Shown here: positions 10,450-18,699 of the stretch, in pieces
Numbering within the stretch: position 1 is the stretch's first letter
Layout of the letters: every line of letters starts with the position of its first letter
Source: Yinghuangia aomiensis
Lineage (GTDB): Bacteria; Actinomycetota; Actinomycetes; Streptomycetales; Streptomycetaceae
NCBI RefSeq assembly: GCF_039542225.1
Contig: NZ_BAABHS010000026.1
Span: 46,773-110,772 of the forward strand
Length of the DNA stretch: 64,000 nucleotides
Direction: 5' to 3'
The notes under the pieces: model-generated
Seen by the model: only the letters and a program-made list of their open reading frames with translations
Told to the model about the DNA's origin: nothing
Databases searched by the model: none
Position numbers and translations under genes: made by a program

Positions 10450-11781
10450 CTACATCGGCAGCGTCACCGTGACGCGGGTCGGTCCGCCCTTCGGGCTGAC
10501 CACCTTCAGCGTGCCGCCCACGCCCCGGACGCGTTCGGTGAGGCCGGCCAGGCCCGTGCCGTGCGCCGGGTCCGCGCCGCCGCGGCCGTCGTCCTCGACG
10601 ACCGCCACCAGCCGGTCGCGCTCCGCGTGCACCGCCACCGACGCCCGCGTCGCGCCGCTGTGCTTGGACACGTTCGTCAGCAGCTCGCTCACGCAGTAGT
10701 AAGCCGCCTGCTCCACCGGCGCGCTCGGCCGCGTCGGCAGGTCCACGCCGACCGCCACCGGCACCGTGCACTTCGCGGCCACCGCGGACAGCGCCGCGTC
10801 CAGGCCGCGGTCGGTAAGCACCGCCGGATGGATGCCCCGCGCGAGGTCGCGCAGTTCGCGCAGCGCCAGCTTCACCTCGTTGTGCGCCTCGACCACCATG
10901 CGCTGCGCGCTCTCCGGGTCGTCGGACATCTTCTCCTTGGCCAGGCCCAGGTCCATCGCCAGCGACACCAGCCGGGCCTGCGCCCCGTCGTGCAGGTCGC
11001 GCTCGATCCGCCGCATGTCGGACGCCGCGGTGTCGACCGCCGCGCCGCGGCTCTCGGTCAGGTCCTGCACCTGCTGGGACAGGAACGCCGGGCCGAGCAG
11101 GCCGCGCACCATCACCCGGTCCACCCACGCGATGCCGCGGATCACCTGCGGGGTGAGGAACAGCAGCAGCACGCCGACCGCGAACGTCGCGGTCACCCAC
11201 AGCGGGCCGGTCAGGTAGAAGTCGTCGCCGGGCTGCTTGGGCCCGTCGCCCCACAGCATCGCGCCCGGCTGGTCGGCCGACCGGAACAGCGGCTGGGTCG
11301 CCGGATAGCTGATGGTCGCCAGCGTCGCCGACCACAGGGTGACCACCGCGGTGAACGTGAGGATGCTCCACGGCAGCATCAGGAACAGGTAGAGCGCGGC
11401 GCGCCAGCCCGTGCCGTCGGCCAGACCGCTCTTGATCCAGCCCCACGCGCCGGGCGTCTTCTGCCTGAACCGCTCCGGCCGCGCGACGTCCTCGTCGAGG
11501 AGGGCGCGGGCCCGGCCGCGTTCCATCGCGCCCCAGCCGCGGCACGCCAGGACCACCGCCGCGATCAGCGGCAGTCCGAGCAGGAACAGCGGCGTCAGGC
11601 CGATGCCCAGCACGACGAACACGACCACGAAGACGAAGCCGAGGATGCCGACGAACAGATTCAGCATCAGATAAATGGACTCGCCCCAGGTCCGCGCGCT
11701 GAACGGGGCACGCCAGAAACCGGGGCGCGGCACCGGGGCGCGGAGTGCGCGGCCGGGCACGGTGGTACCAGCTGTCGACAT
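10450..11781 (-). CDS. Sensor histidine kinase (HisKA_3 type)
   Basis: 443-residue membrane sensor kinase. The N-terminal half holds about four membrane segments (YLMLNLFVGILGFVFVVVF, LTPLFLLGLPLIAAVVLA, YLFLMLPWSILTFTAVVTL, VTATFAVGVLLLFLTP) in the arrangement of the actinobacterial 'sensor domain' family. The phospho-acceptor His is in RRIERDLHDGAQARLVSLA. The ATPase shows the N-box YYCVSELLTNVSKHSG and the G-boxes VEDDGRGGADPAHGTGLAGL. The start ATG 11781 excludes an upstream Arg-rich stretch. It forms a two-component system with the next gene and is divergent from nuoA. Confidence 0.92.
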   Translation of the reverse strand: MSTAGTTVPGRALRAPVPRPGFWRAPFSARTWGESIYLMLNLFVGILGFVFVVVFVVLGIGLTPLFLLGLPLIAAVVLACRGWGAMERGRARALLDEDVARPERFRQKTPGAWGWIKSGLADGTGWRAALYLFLMLPWSILTFTAVVTLWSATLATISYPATQPLFRSADQPGAMLWGDGPKQPGDDFYLTGPLWVTATFAVGVLLLFLTPQVIRGIAWVDRVMVRGLLGPAFLSQQVQDLTESRGAAVDTAASDMRRIERDLHDGAQARLVSLAMDLGLAKEKMSDDPESAQRMVVEAHNEVKLALRELRDLARGIHPAVLTDRGLDAALSAVAAKCTVPVAVGVDLPTRPSAPVEQAAYYCVSELLTNVSKHSGATRASVAVHAERDRLVAVVEDDGRGGADPAHGTGLAGLTERVRGVGGTLKVVSPKGGPTRVTVTLPM

Positions 11782-11948
11782 CGGGCGGTCCTCGCTCGGG
11801 GAATCTGCGGACGATCCTTGCAGTACCACTCTCGCGGCCGACGGCCGCCGGTCCCATGGCGCACGTCGGTGTTTCCGTAGTGGGGTTGTCCCTACCCACC
11901 CTCGTGCACCCGGGTGGCGGCGCGCCACGGCGCGGCCACGGACGGTGC

Positions 11949-11977
11949 GGACAGGTCAGGGCCAATCCCCCTAGACT
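11949..11977 (+). promoter_or_regulatory. Candidate promoter of the nuo operon
   Basis: CGGACA (11949-11954) and TAGACT (11972-11977) are 17 bp apart, 58 bp ahead of the nuoA start, in the divergent gap with the kinase gene. This fits a sigma-70-like actinomycete promoter, but the assignment rests on consensus and position only. Confidence 0.35.
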
Positions 11978-12034
11978 CCCGTGCCACGAAGACAACGCAG
12001 ACAACGCACACGACACGCCAGGGGACGTACCAAG

Positions 12035-12412
12035 GTGACCGCACACGGCTACTTCAGTACGTACGCACTCGTCGGACTCGTGTTCCTCGTCGGCTGCGCG
12101 TTCGTCGCCGCGGCCTTCGCGGCGAACCGGCTGCTGCGGCCGCACGCGCCGTCGACCGAGAAGCTGATGGCGTACGAATGCGGCGTGGACCCGGTGGGCA
12201 CGGGTTGGGCCCAGACCCACATCCGGTACTACATCTACGCTTACTTGTACGTGATCTTCGCCGTCGACGCGATCTACCTGTTCCCGTGGGCCACCGTGTT
12301 CGCGGACCCCGGGTACGGCGCGACGACCCTCGTCGAGATGTTCGTGTTCGTCGGGTTCCTCGCGATCGGACTGCTGTACGCGTGGCGGAAGGGCGTGCTG
12401 ACGTGGACGTGA
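12035..12412 (+). CDS. nuoA: NADH-quinone oxidoreductase subunit A
   Basis: 125-residue small membrane subunit of the complex I arm with three hydrophobic helices (ALVGLVFLVGCAFVAAAFA, IYAYLYVIFAVDAIYLFPW, TLVEMFVFVGFLAIGLLYAW). The loop MAYECGVDPVGTGWAQTHIRYY is the conserved NuoA/ND3 loop with its Cys. GTG 12035 is preceded by AGGGGACG. First of ten tightly packed nuo genes; nearly every junction is an overlap. Confidence 0.93.
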   Translation: MTAHGYFSTYALVGLVFLVGCAFVAAAFAANRLLRPHAPSTEKLMAYECGVDPVGTGWAQTHIRYYIYAYLYVIFAVDAIYLFPWATVFADPGYGATTLVEMFVFVGFLAIGLLYAWRKGVLTWT

Positions 12413-13119
12413 CGCGGCGCTCACCCGGGCCGGTGGTGCTCCCGGCCCCCAAACTCGGCCCGCTGTCCCGGCTGGCCCCGGACCCGATCCGGCTGGTGCT
12501 CAACTGGGGCCGCAAGTATTCGCTGTGGGTCTTCAACTTCGGACTGGCGTGCTGCGCGATCGAGTTCATCGCGACGTCGATGGCCAAGCACGACTTCATC
12601 CGGCTCGGCGTGATCCCGTTCGCGCCCGGCCCCCGGCAGGCCGATCTGATGATCGTGTCGGGGACGGTCACGGACAAGATGGCGCCCGCGATCAAGCGGC
12701 TGTACGAGCAGATGCCGGAGCCGAAATACGTCATCTCGTTTGGCTCGTGCGCCAACTGCGGCGGTCCCTACTGGGATTCGTACTGCGTGACCAAGGGCGT
12801 CGACCAGATCATCCCGGTCGACGTGTACGTGCCCGGCTGCCCGCCGCGGCCCGAGGCGCTGCTCCAGGGCATCCTCAAGCTCCAGGAGAAGATCGCCGGC
12901 GAGTCGCTCGCGGACCGGTACCCGGAGCCGGAGGAGGACGCGGACCCGAAGGCGGGGCGCGGCAACCCGGCGCGGGCGAAGTCCGCCGCCCGCGCGCGGC
13001 GGGACAGCGGCGCGGTGCTGTCCGAGGCGGACGGGCCCGGCGGGACGCCGGGGCTGCCCGCCGGGGCGTTCCGGCGGGGCCTGGTCGCCCCGCCCGCGGC
13101 GCCGGGCGGTGCGGAGTGA
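12403..13119 (+). CDS. nuoB: NADH-quinone oxidoreductase subunit B
   Basis: 238-residue peripheral subunit that carries the terminal cluster N2 next to the quinone site. The ligand cysteines are visible as the vicinal pair in LACCAIEF, the Cys in SCANCGGPYWDSY and VPGCPPRPE. The C-terminal 65 or so residues (after LQEKIAGESLADRYPEP) are an Ala/Arg/Gly-rich extension beyond the usual family end. I choose GTG 12403 (GGAAGGG 9 nt upstream) over GTG 12409; either overlaps nuoA. Confidence 0.93.
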   Translation: MDVTRRSPGPVVLPAPKLGPLSRLAPDPIRLVLNWGRKYSLWVFNFGLACCAIEFIATSMAKHDFIRLGVIPFAPGPRQADLMIVSGTVTDKMAPAIKRLYEQMPEPKYVISFGSCANCGGPYWDSYCVTKGVDQIIPVDVYVPGCPPRPEALLQGILKLQEKIAGESLADRYPEPEEDADPKAGRGNPARAKSAARARRDSGAVLSEADGPGGTPGLPAGAFRRGLVAPPAAPGGAE

Positions 13120-14216
13120 CGCCCGAGGAGATCCGCGGCGCGCTCGGCGCGGACACCGCGGTGTCCGACGCGTACGGCCTCGCTACCGCGGACGTGCCCG
13201 CCGAGGGGTGGATCGCGGCGCTGACGGCGGCGCGCGACACGCTCGGGCTCACCTTCTTCGACTGGCTGACCGCGGTCGACGAATCGGACGCCTTCACCAT
13301 CGCCGTGCACGTGTGCGCGGCGCCGGGACCGCGGCTGCTGCTGCGCACCCGGGTCCCGCACGACGCGCCGGTGCTGCCGACCGCGACCGGCGTGTTCGCG
13401 GGCGCGGGCTGGCACGAACGCGAGACCGCCGAGATGTTCGGCATCACCTTCGAAGGCCACCCGAACCCGGCCCCGCTGCTGCTCCCCGACGGTTTCGAAG
13501 GCCACCCGCTCCGCAAGGACTTCGTGCTGGCCTCCCGCGTGGCCAAGCCCTGGCCCGGCGCCAAGGAGCCCGGCGAGTCCGACCACGCCCCGGCCGGCGC
13601 CCGCTCCCCGGGCCGCCGCCGGATACTGCCTCCCGGCGTCCCGGACGCCTCCGAGTGGGGCCCGCAGGCCACCCCCCGCCCGGCAGCCCCCGAACCGTCG
13701 ACGGGCCCGGACACACCCGACGCGCCCGCGCGCCCGGAGCGCCCCCGCCGCACCCGAAGCGCGGGCGAGGGCTCGGCGACCCAGCGGGGGAGCGGCGAGG
13801 CACCGCCGCAGCCTCCGACGGCGCCGGAACCCCCGGCCGCCCCGCGGCGCTCCCGCCGCGCGTCGGACGGCTCGGCGAGTCAGGGCGCCACCCCCGGACA
13901 ACCGCCGGCTCCGGCCGCCCCGACTGCGCACGCCCCGACTCCCGACGTCCCGCCGTCCGGCGGCCCGCCCCGCGGCCGCCGCGCCTCCGACGGCGCCGCG
14001 AGCCAACGGGACACTTCGGCGACCCCGGACTCCGGCTCCCCCGCCGAGCCCGCTCCGCCCGACGCCCCCGCCCCCGAACCGTCGGCGCCCGCCGATCCCC
14101 GCCGTTCTCGCCGCGCCACCGACGGGTCCGCGACCCAGCGCGGTCCGCAGCCGCCCGCGGATCCCGAGCCCTCTGCCGAACCCGAGTCGCCGCCCGGCCC
14201 CGAGGAGGACGCGTGA
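13116..14216 (+). CDS. nuoC: NADH-quinone oxidoreductase subunit C with repeat tail
   Basis: 366 residues. Residues 1 to about 150 are the 30-kDa subunit domain, ending in the signature WHERETAEMFGITFEGHPNPAPLLLPDGFEGHPLRKDF, which is conserved in all NuoC proteins. From about residue 165 on the protein is a Pro/Ala-rich, probably disordered tail with four imperfect repeats of RRSRRASDGSASQRG type (for example RRTRSAGEGSATQRG and RRSRRATDGSATQRG). Such a tail of about 200 residues is unusual for NuoC. No NuoD domain is fused. GTGA overlaps occur at both ends. Confidence 0.88.
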   Translation: MTPEEIRGALGADTAVSDAYGLATADVPAEGWIAALTAARDTLGLTFFDWLTAVDESDAFTIAVHVCAAPGPRLLLRTRVPHDAPVLPTATGVFAGAGWHERETAEMFGITFEGHPNPAPLLLPDGFEGHPLRKDFVLASRVAKPWPGAKEPGESDHAPAGARSPGRRRILPPGVPDASEWGPQATPRPAAPEPSTGPDTPDAPARPERPRRTRSAGEGSATQRGSGEAPPQPPTAPEPPAAPRRSRRASDGSASQGATPGQPPAPAAPTAHAPTPDVPPSGGPPRGRRASDGAASQRDTSATPDSGSPAEPAPPDAPAPEPSAPADPRRSRRATDGSATQRGPQPPADPEPSAEPESPPGPEEDA

Positions 14217-15172
14217 CCTTCCTCGACGTGCTCGTCCGCCTCGTCCTCGTCATGGCCGCCTTTATGGTGCTGCCGCTGCTCATCGGCCAGACCGAGCACA
14301 AGGTCATGGGCCACATGCAGGCACGGGTCGGCCCGATCTACGCCGGGGCCTTCCACGGCTGGGCGCAACTGGTCGCCGACGGGGTGAAGTTCGCCCAGAA
14401 GGAGGACGTCGTCCCGGCCGGAGCCGACCGGCGGATCTTCAAGCTGGCCCCGGCGATCGCGCTGATCCCGTACCTCGTCGTGCTCATCGCCATCCCGGTC
14501 GGGCCCGGCGACCAGGTCGGGCGCGCGATCGACGCCGGGGTGCTGTTCGTGCTCGCGGTCATGGGCATCGGGGTGCTCGGTTCGCTCATGGGCGGCTGGG
14601 CGTCCGCCAACAAGTACTCGCTGCTCGGCTCGCTCCGCACCGCCGCGCAGCTGATGTCCTACGAACTCCCCATGCTGCTCGCCGCCGCCAGCGTCGCGAT
14701 GGCCGCCGGCACCCTGTCGCTCCCCGGCATCCTCGGCCAATGGGAGGCCTGGTGGCTCCCGTGGCAGGCGATCGGCGGCGTGGTCTTCTTCACCGCGGGC
14801 CTCGCCGAGCTGCAGCGTCCGCCGTTCGACATGCCGGTCGCCGACTCGGAGATCATCTTCGGCGCGTACACCGAGTACACCGGCCTCCGCTTCGCGCTCT
14901 TCCTCCTCGCCGAGTACGCCGGGATCCTCGTCCTGTGTGCCCTCACCACGGTGCTGTTCCTCGGCGGCTGGCACGGCCCCGGCTCGGAGCACCTCGGCTG
15001 GCTGTGGACGCTCGTCAAGACCGGGATCCTCGCCTTCGTGGTGATCTGGCTGCGGGTCAGCTACCCGCGGCTGCGCGAGGACCAGCTCCAGAAGCTCGCG
15101 TGGACCGGCCTCATCCCGCTCGCGCTCGCGCAATTGGTGCTCACCGGCGTCGTGAGGGTGGCGATCGCATGA
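14213..15172 (+). CDS. nuoH: NADH-quinone oxidoreductase subunit H
   Basis: 319-residue membrane subunit that forms much of the quinone chamber, with about eight helices. Conserved stretches seen: EHKVMGHMQARVGPIYAG, LVADGVKFAQKED, WASANKYSLLGSLRTAAQLMSYELP, AELQRPPFDMPVADSEI and EYTGLRFALFLLAEYA. These are the loops that contact NuoB and NuoD, so a NuoD from elsewhere in the genome is presumably needed. Confidence 0.95.
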   Translation: MTFLDVLVRLVLVMAAFMVLPLLIGQTEHKVMGHMQARVGPIYAGAFHGWAQLVADGVKFAQKEDVVPAGADRRIFKLAPAIALIPYLVVLIAIPVGPGDQVGRAIDAGVLFVLAVMGIGVLGSLMGGWASANKYSLLGSLRTAAQLMSYELPMLLAAASVAMAAGTLSLPGILGQWEAWWLPWQAIGGVVFFTAGLAELQRPPFDMPVADSEIIFGAYTEYTGLRFALFLLAEYAGILVLCALTTVLFLGGWHGPGSEHLGWLWTLVKTGILAFVVIWLRVSYPRLREDQLQKLAWTGLIPLALAQLVLTGVVRVAIA

Positions 15173-15729
15173 CCAGGAAGATCCCCGGTTCCGGGCTCGC
15201 CAAAGGCCTCGCCGTCACGCTCCGGACCATGACGAAGCGTTCCGTCACCCAGGGCTATCCCGAAGTCGCGCCCGAGCTGCCGCCCCGGTCCCGCGGCGTC
15301 ATCGCGCTGTTCGAGGAGAACTGCACGGTCTGCATGCTGTGCGCCCGCGAGTGCCCCGACTGGTGCATCTACATCGACTCGCACAAGGAAGTCGTGCCCG
15401 CGAAGGAGCCCGGCGCCCGCGACCGCACGCGCAACGTCCTCGACCGCTTCGCCATCGACTTCGCGCTGTGCATGTACTGCGGGATCTGCGTCGAGGTCTG
15501 CCCGTTCGACGCCCTCTTCTGGTCGCCCGAGTTCGAATACGCGACCGACGACATCCGCGCGCTGACCCACGAGCGGGACACGCTGCGCGCCTGGATGTGG
15601 ACCGTGCCCGCGCCGCCCGCGCTCGACGAGCGGGCCGAGGAACCCAAGGAGTTCGCGATGGCCCGCCGCGCGGCGGAGAAACTCGCGAAGGAACGTCAAG
15701 CCGGCCCCGGGACGGGGGAGGAGGCGTGA
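15169..15729 (+). CDS. nuoI: NADH-quinone oxidoreductase subunit I
   Basis: 186-residue ferredoxin-like subunit with two 4Fe-4S motifs, CTVCMLCARECPDWC (residues about 50-64) and CMYCGICVEVCP (about 102-113). In canonical complex I it carries electrons from the NADH module to NuoB. Since nuoE/F/G are absent here, this is the natural docking point for a soluble ferredoxin such as one reduced by KorAB (inference). ATGA overlap with nuoH. Confidence 0.94.
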   Translation: MTRKIPGSGLAKGLAVTLRTMTKRSVTQGYPEVAPELPPRSRGVIALFEENCTVCMLCARECPDWCIYIDSHKEVVPAKEPGARDRTRNVLDRFAIDFALCMYCGICVEVCPFDALFWSPEFEYATDDIRALTHERDTLRAWMWTVPAPPALDERAEEPKEFAMARRAAEKLAKERQAGPGTGEEA

Positions 15730-16349
15730 CCGCCGTCGCCCGCGCCGCCGCCGACGTCTCCGGCCGCGGCGGCCCCGGCTTCCTGTCCCCGACCGGCGCG
15801 GAGATCGCGTTCGTGCTCATCGGCCTGGTCGTGCTCGGCGCCGCGCTGCTGGTGGTGACCACACAGCAGGTCGTGCACGCCGCCCTGTGGCTGGTCGTCA
15901 CCCTCGGCGGGCTCGCCGCCGAGTACCTGCTGCTGACCGCCGAGTTCATCGCGTGGGTGCAGGTGCTCATCTACATCGGCGCGGTCGTCGTCCTGCTGCT
16001 GTTCGGGCTGATGCTCACCCGGGCGCCGATCGGCCGCTCGGCCGACGTGGACGCCCCGCAGCGCTGGCCCGCGCTGCTGGTCGCGACCGCGGCCGGGGCG
16101 ACGCTGCTCACCGTGGTGGTCGACGCCTTCCACGCCACCTATCTCGACCTCGGCGACACCGCCGACGGCAGCGCCCGCGCCAACGGCGAGAGCCTGTTCC
16201 GCACCTGGGTCCTGCCGTTCGAAGTGCTGTCCGTGCTGCTGCTCGCCGCGCTCGTCGGCGCCATCGTGCTCTCCCGCGGCCGGGCCGCGGACCGGACGGA
16301 GACCGGGGCGGCCGCGGCCGGCCGGGCTCCCGGAAGACCGGGACGGTGA
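15726..16349 (+). CDS. nuoJ: NADH-quinone oxidoreductase subunit J
   Basis: 207-residue membrane subunit with about five helices. The segment FIAWVQVLIYIGAVVVLLLFGLML is the conserved NuoJ/ND6 pi-bulge helix. It has an Ala/Gly-rich N-terminus and an Arg-rich cytoplasmic tail. GTG 15726 overlaps the nuoI stop. Confidence 0.92.
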   Translation: MTAVARAAADVSGRGGPGFLSPTGAEIAFVLIGLVVLGAALLVVTTQQVVHAALWLVVTLGGLAAEYLLLTAEFIAWVQVLIYIGAVVVLLLFGLMLTRAPIGRSADVDAPQRWPALLVATAAGATLLTVVVDAFHATYLDLGDTADGSARANGESLFRTWVLPFEVLSVLLLAALVGAIVLSRGRAADRTETGAAAAGRAPGRPGR

Positions 16350-16735
16350 CCGGGATGCACCTCGTCTACCCCCTCGTCCTCGCGGTGCTCCTGTTCGCCA
16401 TCGGCCTCTACGGCGTCCTCGCCCGCCGCAACGCCGTCCTCGTGCTGATGTCCGTCGAACTCATGCTGAACGCGGTCAACATCAACCTCGTCGCGTTCGA
16501 CATGTGGCTCCGCGACACCCTGCACGCGGGACAGGCGCTCACGCTGTTCGTCATCACCATCGCCGCCGCCGAGATCGGCCTGGGCCTGGCGATCGTGCTC
16601 ATGGTGTTCCGCAACCGCGCCACGTCGGACGTCTCCGAGCTGCGCGACCTCGCCGAGCCCGGCATCGGCAAGGGCGCGAACGCCCGGAAGGCCCGAAAGA
16701 CGGGGTCCCGTCGGATCAAGAGCGAGGCCGCATGA
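16346..16735 (+). CDS. nuoK: NADH-quinone oxidoreductase subunit K
   Basis: 129 residues, three helices. Conserved features are GLYGVLARRNAVLVLMSVELMLNAVNINLVAF, with the helix-2 Glu, and the helix-3 Glu in ITIAAAEIGLGLAIVL. The last 35 residues are a basic tail (ANARKARKTGSRRIKS) beyond the usual 100-residue length. GTG 16346 is taken as start; ATG 16355 is also possible. Confidence 0.93.
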   Translation: MTGMHLVYPLVLAVLLFAIGLYGVLARRNAVLVLMSVELMLNAVNINLVAFDMWLRDTLHAGQALTLFVITIAAAEIGLGLAIVLMVFRNRATSDVSELRDLAEPGIGKGANARKARKTGSRRIKSEAA

Positions 16736-18699
16736 TCACCGCCGCGGCACTCGCCACCGGCCTCCCGTTCCTCGCCGCCCTGCTCGGACTCGCCGTCGGC
16801 CGCCGGAGCCCCGCCGCCGCCCGCGTCCTCGCCGTCCTCCCGCTCGCCGCGGCCGCCGCACTCGCCATCGGCGTGGCCGCGGCGCACGGCGACGGCGGCG
16901 TGACCGAGGAAGGCCCCCGGCTCACCCCGACCGGCGCGCTCGGTATCACGCTGTCGCTGCGCATCGACGGCCTCGCGGCGCTCGTCGGCGCGCTGGTCGC
17001 GGTGGTGGCACTGCTCGTGCAGATCTACTCGACGGCCTACATGCGCAAGGACGAGCGGTACTCGTCCTACGCCGCGCTGATCTCGCTGTTCAGCTCGGCG
17101 ATGCTGCTCGTCGTCTACACCGGCGACCTGCTGGTGCTGCTGCTCGGCTGGGAAGTGATGGGCATCTGCTCGTACTTCCTGATCGGGCACTACTGGGAGA
17201 CGGAAGTCGCCCGGGCCGCCGCCGTGAAGGCGTTCCTCGTCACCAAGCTGGGCGACGTGCCGTTCCTCATCGGCATCCTCGTGCTCGGCGCGGGCAGCGG
17301 CTCGTTCCGCATCGGCGCGATCGTCGACAACGTGCCGCCCAGTGGCTCGGCCTACGTCACCGCGGGCGCGATCCTCATGCTCGGCGGCGTCGCCGGAAAG
17401 TCCGCCCAAGTACCGCTGCAGACCTGGCTTCCGGACGCCATGACCGGCCCGACCCCGGTCAGTGCGCTCATCCACGCCGCGACCATGGTCGCCGCGGGCG
17501 TGTACGTCGTCGCCCGGCTCTACCCGGTCTACCTCGCCTCCACCGCCGCGCTCATGGTGCTCGCCGTGATGGCCGCGGTCACCATGGTGTTCTCGGCGCT
17601 GGCGGCGTTCGCCCAGGACGACCTCAAGCGCGTGCTCGCCTGGTCCACGGTCAGCCAGCTCGCCTACATGACCGGTGGCCTGGCCGCGGGCGGCCGCGAC
17701 GCCGCGGTGTTCCACCTGCTGACCCACGGGGCCTTCAAGGCCCTGCTGTTCCTCGCCGCGGGCGTGGTCATCCACCTCGCGGGCAGCGGCCGCATCAGCG
17801 ACATGGGCGGCCTGCGGCACCGGTCCCCGACGGTCTTCTGGACGACGACCGCCGGGCTCGCCGCCCTGGTCGGCGTTCCGCCGCTGTCCGGCTTCTTCAG
17901 CAAGGAAGCCGTCATCGGCGCGGCCGAACACACCGCCCTGGACTCCCCCGTGGGAGGACCCCCGGCCGCGGCCGGCTGGCTCGTCCTGATCGCCGCCCTG
18001 CTCACCGCGGCCGTCACCGCCGCGTACGCGACCCGGGTGTGGCTGCGCGTGTTCTTCGGCGAAAGCCGCGCCCCGCGCGGCGAACCCGCCAACCACGACG
18101 TGCCGGAACGTGCCGCCGAAGCACCGGCACCGCACGGCGAAGTCCCCGCCGCGATGCGCTGGCCGCTCATCGTGCTCGCCGTCCCGACGGTGTTCCTCGG
18201 CGTCATCGGGCTGTCCACCGCGTGGCTGCCGGAATGGCTCGGCGACGCCGACGGACGTCCGTACCGCGGCAGCACCGCCGACGCGGGGCTGCTGCTGGAG
18301 AACCAGGCCTACTACGACCTCGTGCCGCGCCTCGGCACCTCGCTCGTCGCCGTCGCGCTGCTGGCCCTCGGCGCGGGCGTCGTCTACGCGGTCTGGCGGC
18401 GCGACCCCGCCGCCGACCCCGCGCGGCTGCTCGGCCCGGTGCGCGTCCCCGCCGAACGCGGCTTCTACGCCGACCGCTTCCAGAACGCCGCCGTCGTCCG
18501 GCCGGTGTGGGCGTTGTCCCGGGTGATCCGCTTCGTCGACACCGCCGTCGTCGACGCCTCCGTGCGCGGCGCCGCGGACGGCGCCTGGCGCACGGGCGGC
18601 CGCCTGCGGCGCACGCAGAACGGAAACGTCCAGGTGTACTTGGCCGGCCTGCTCACCGGAATCGTGATCCTCGCGGTGGCCGTGGCGGTGAACGCATGA
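16732..18699 (+). CDS. nuoL: NADH-quinone oxidoreductase subunit L
   Basis: 655-residue antiporter-like subunit at the distal end of the membrane arm. Seen: LLGWEVMGICSYFLIGHYW with its Glu, KAFLVTKLGDVPFLIG, QVPLQTWLPDAMTGPTPVSALIHAATMVAAGVYVVARL (helix 7-8 with the conserved His), and AQDDLKRVLAWSTVSQLAYM with the helix-8 Lys. The long amphipathic lateral helix and final TM lie in the last 150 residues. Length is normal for the family. Confidence 0.95.
   Translation: MITAAALATGLPFLAALLGLAVGRRSPAAARVLAVLPLAAAAALAIGVAAAHGDGGVTEEGPRLTPTGALGITLSLRIDGLAALVGALVAVVALLVQIYSTAYMRKDERYSSYAALISLFSSAMLLVVYTGDLLVLLLGWEVMGICSYFLIGHYWETEVARAAAVKAFLVTKLGDVPFLIGILVLGAGSGSFRIGAIVDNVPPSGSAYVTAGAILMLGGVAGKSAQVPLQTWLPDAMTGPTPVSALIHAATMVAAGVYVVARLYPVYLASTAALMVLAVMAAVTMVFSALAAFAQDDLKRVLAWSTVSQLAYMTGGLAAGGRDAAVFHLLTHGAFKALLFLAAGVVIHLAGSGRISDMGGLRHRSPTVFWTTTAGLAALVGVPPLSGFFSKEAVIGAAEHTALDSPVGGPPAAAGWLVLIAALLTAAVTAAYATRVWLRVFFGESRAPRGEPANHDVPERAAEAPAPHGEVPAAMRWPLIVLAVPTVFLGVIGLSTAWLPEWLGDADGRPYRGSTADAGLLLENQAYYDLVPRLGTSLVAVALLALGAGVVYAVWRRDPAADPARLLGPVRVPAERGFYADRFQNAAVVRPVWALSRVIRFVDTAVVDASVRGAADGAWRTGGRLRRTQNGNVQVYLAGLLTGIVILAVAVAVNA

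Noticed and set aside
13600..14216. A frameshift or fused gene at the end of nuoC
   Set aside because: The frame stays open, the repeats keep register, and the stop overlaps the nuoH start in the same GTGA manner as the other junctions, so the tail appears to be real coding sequence.
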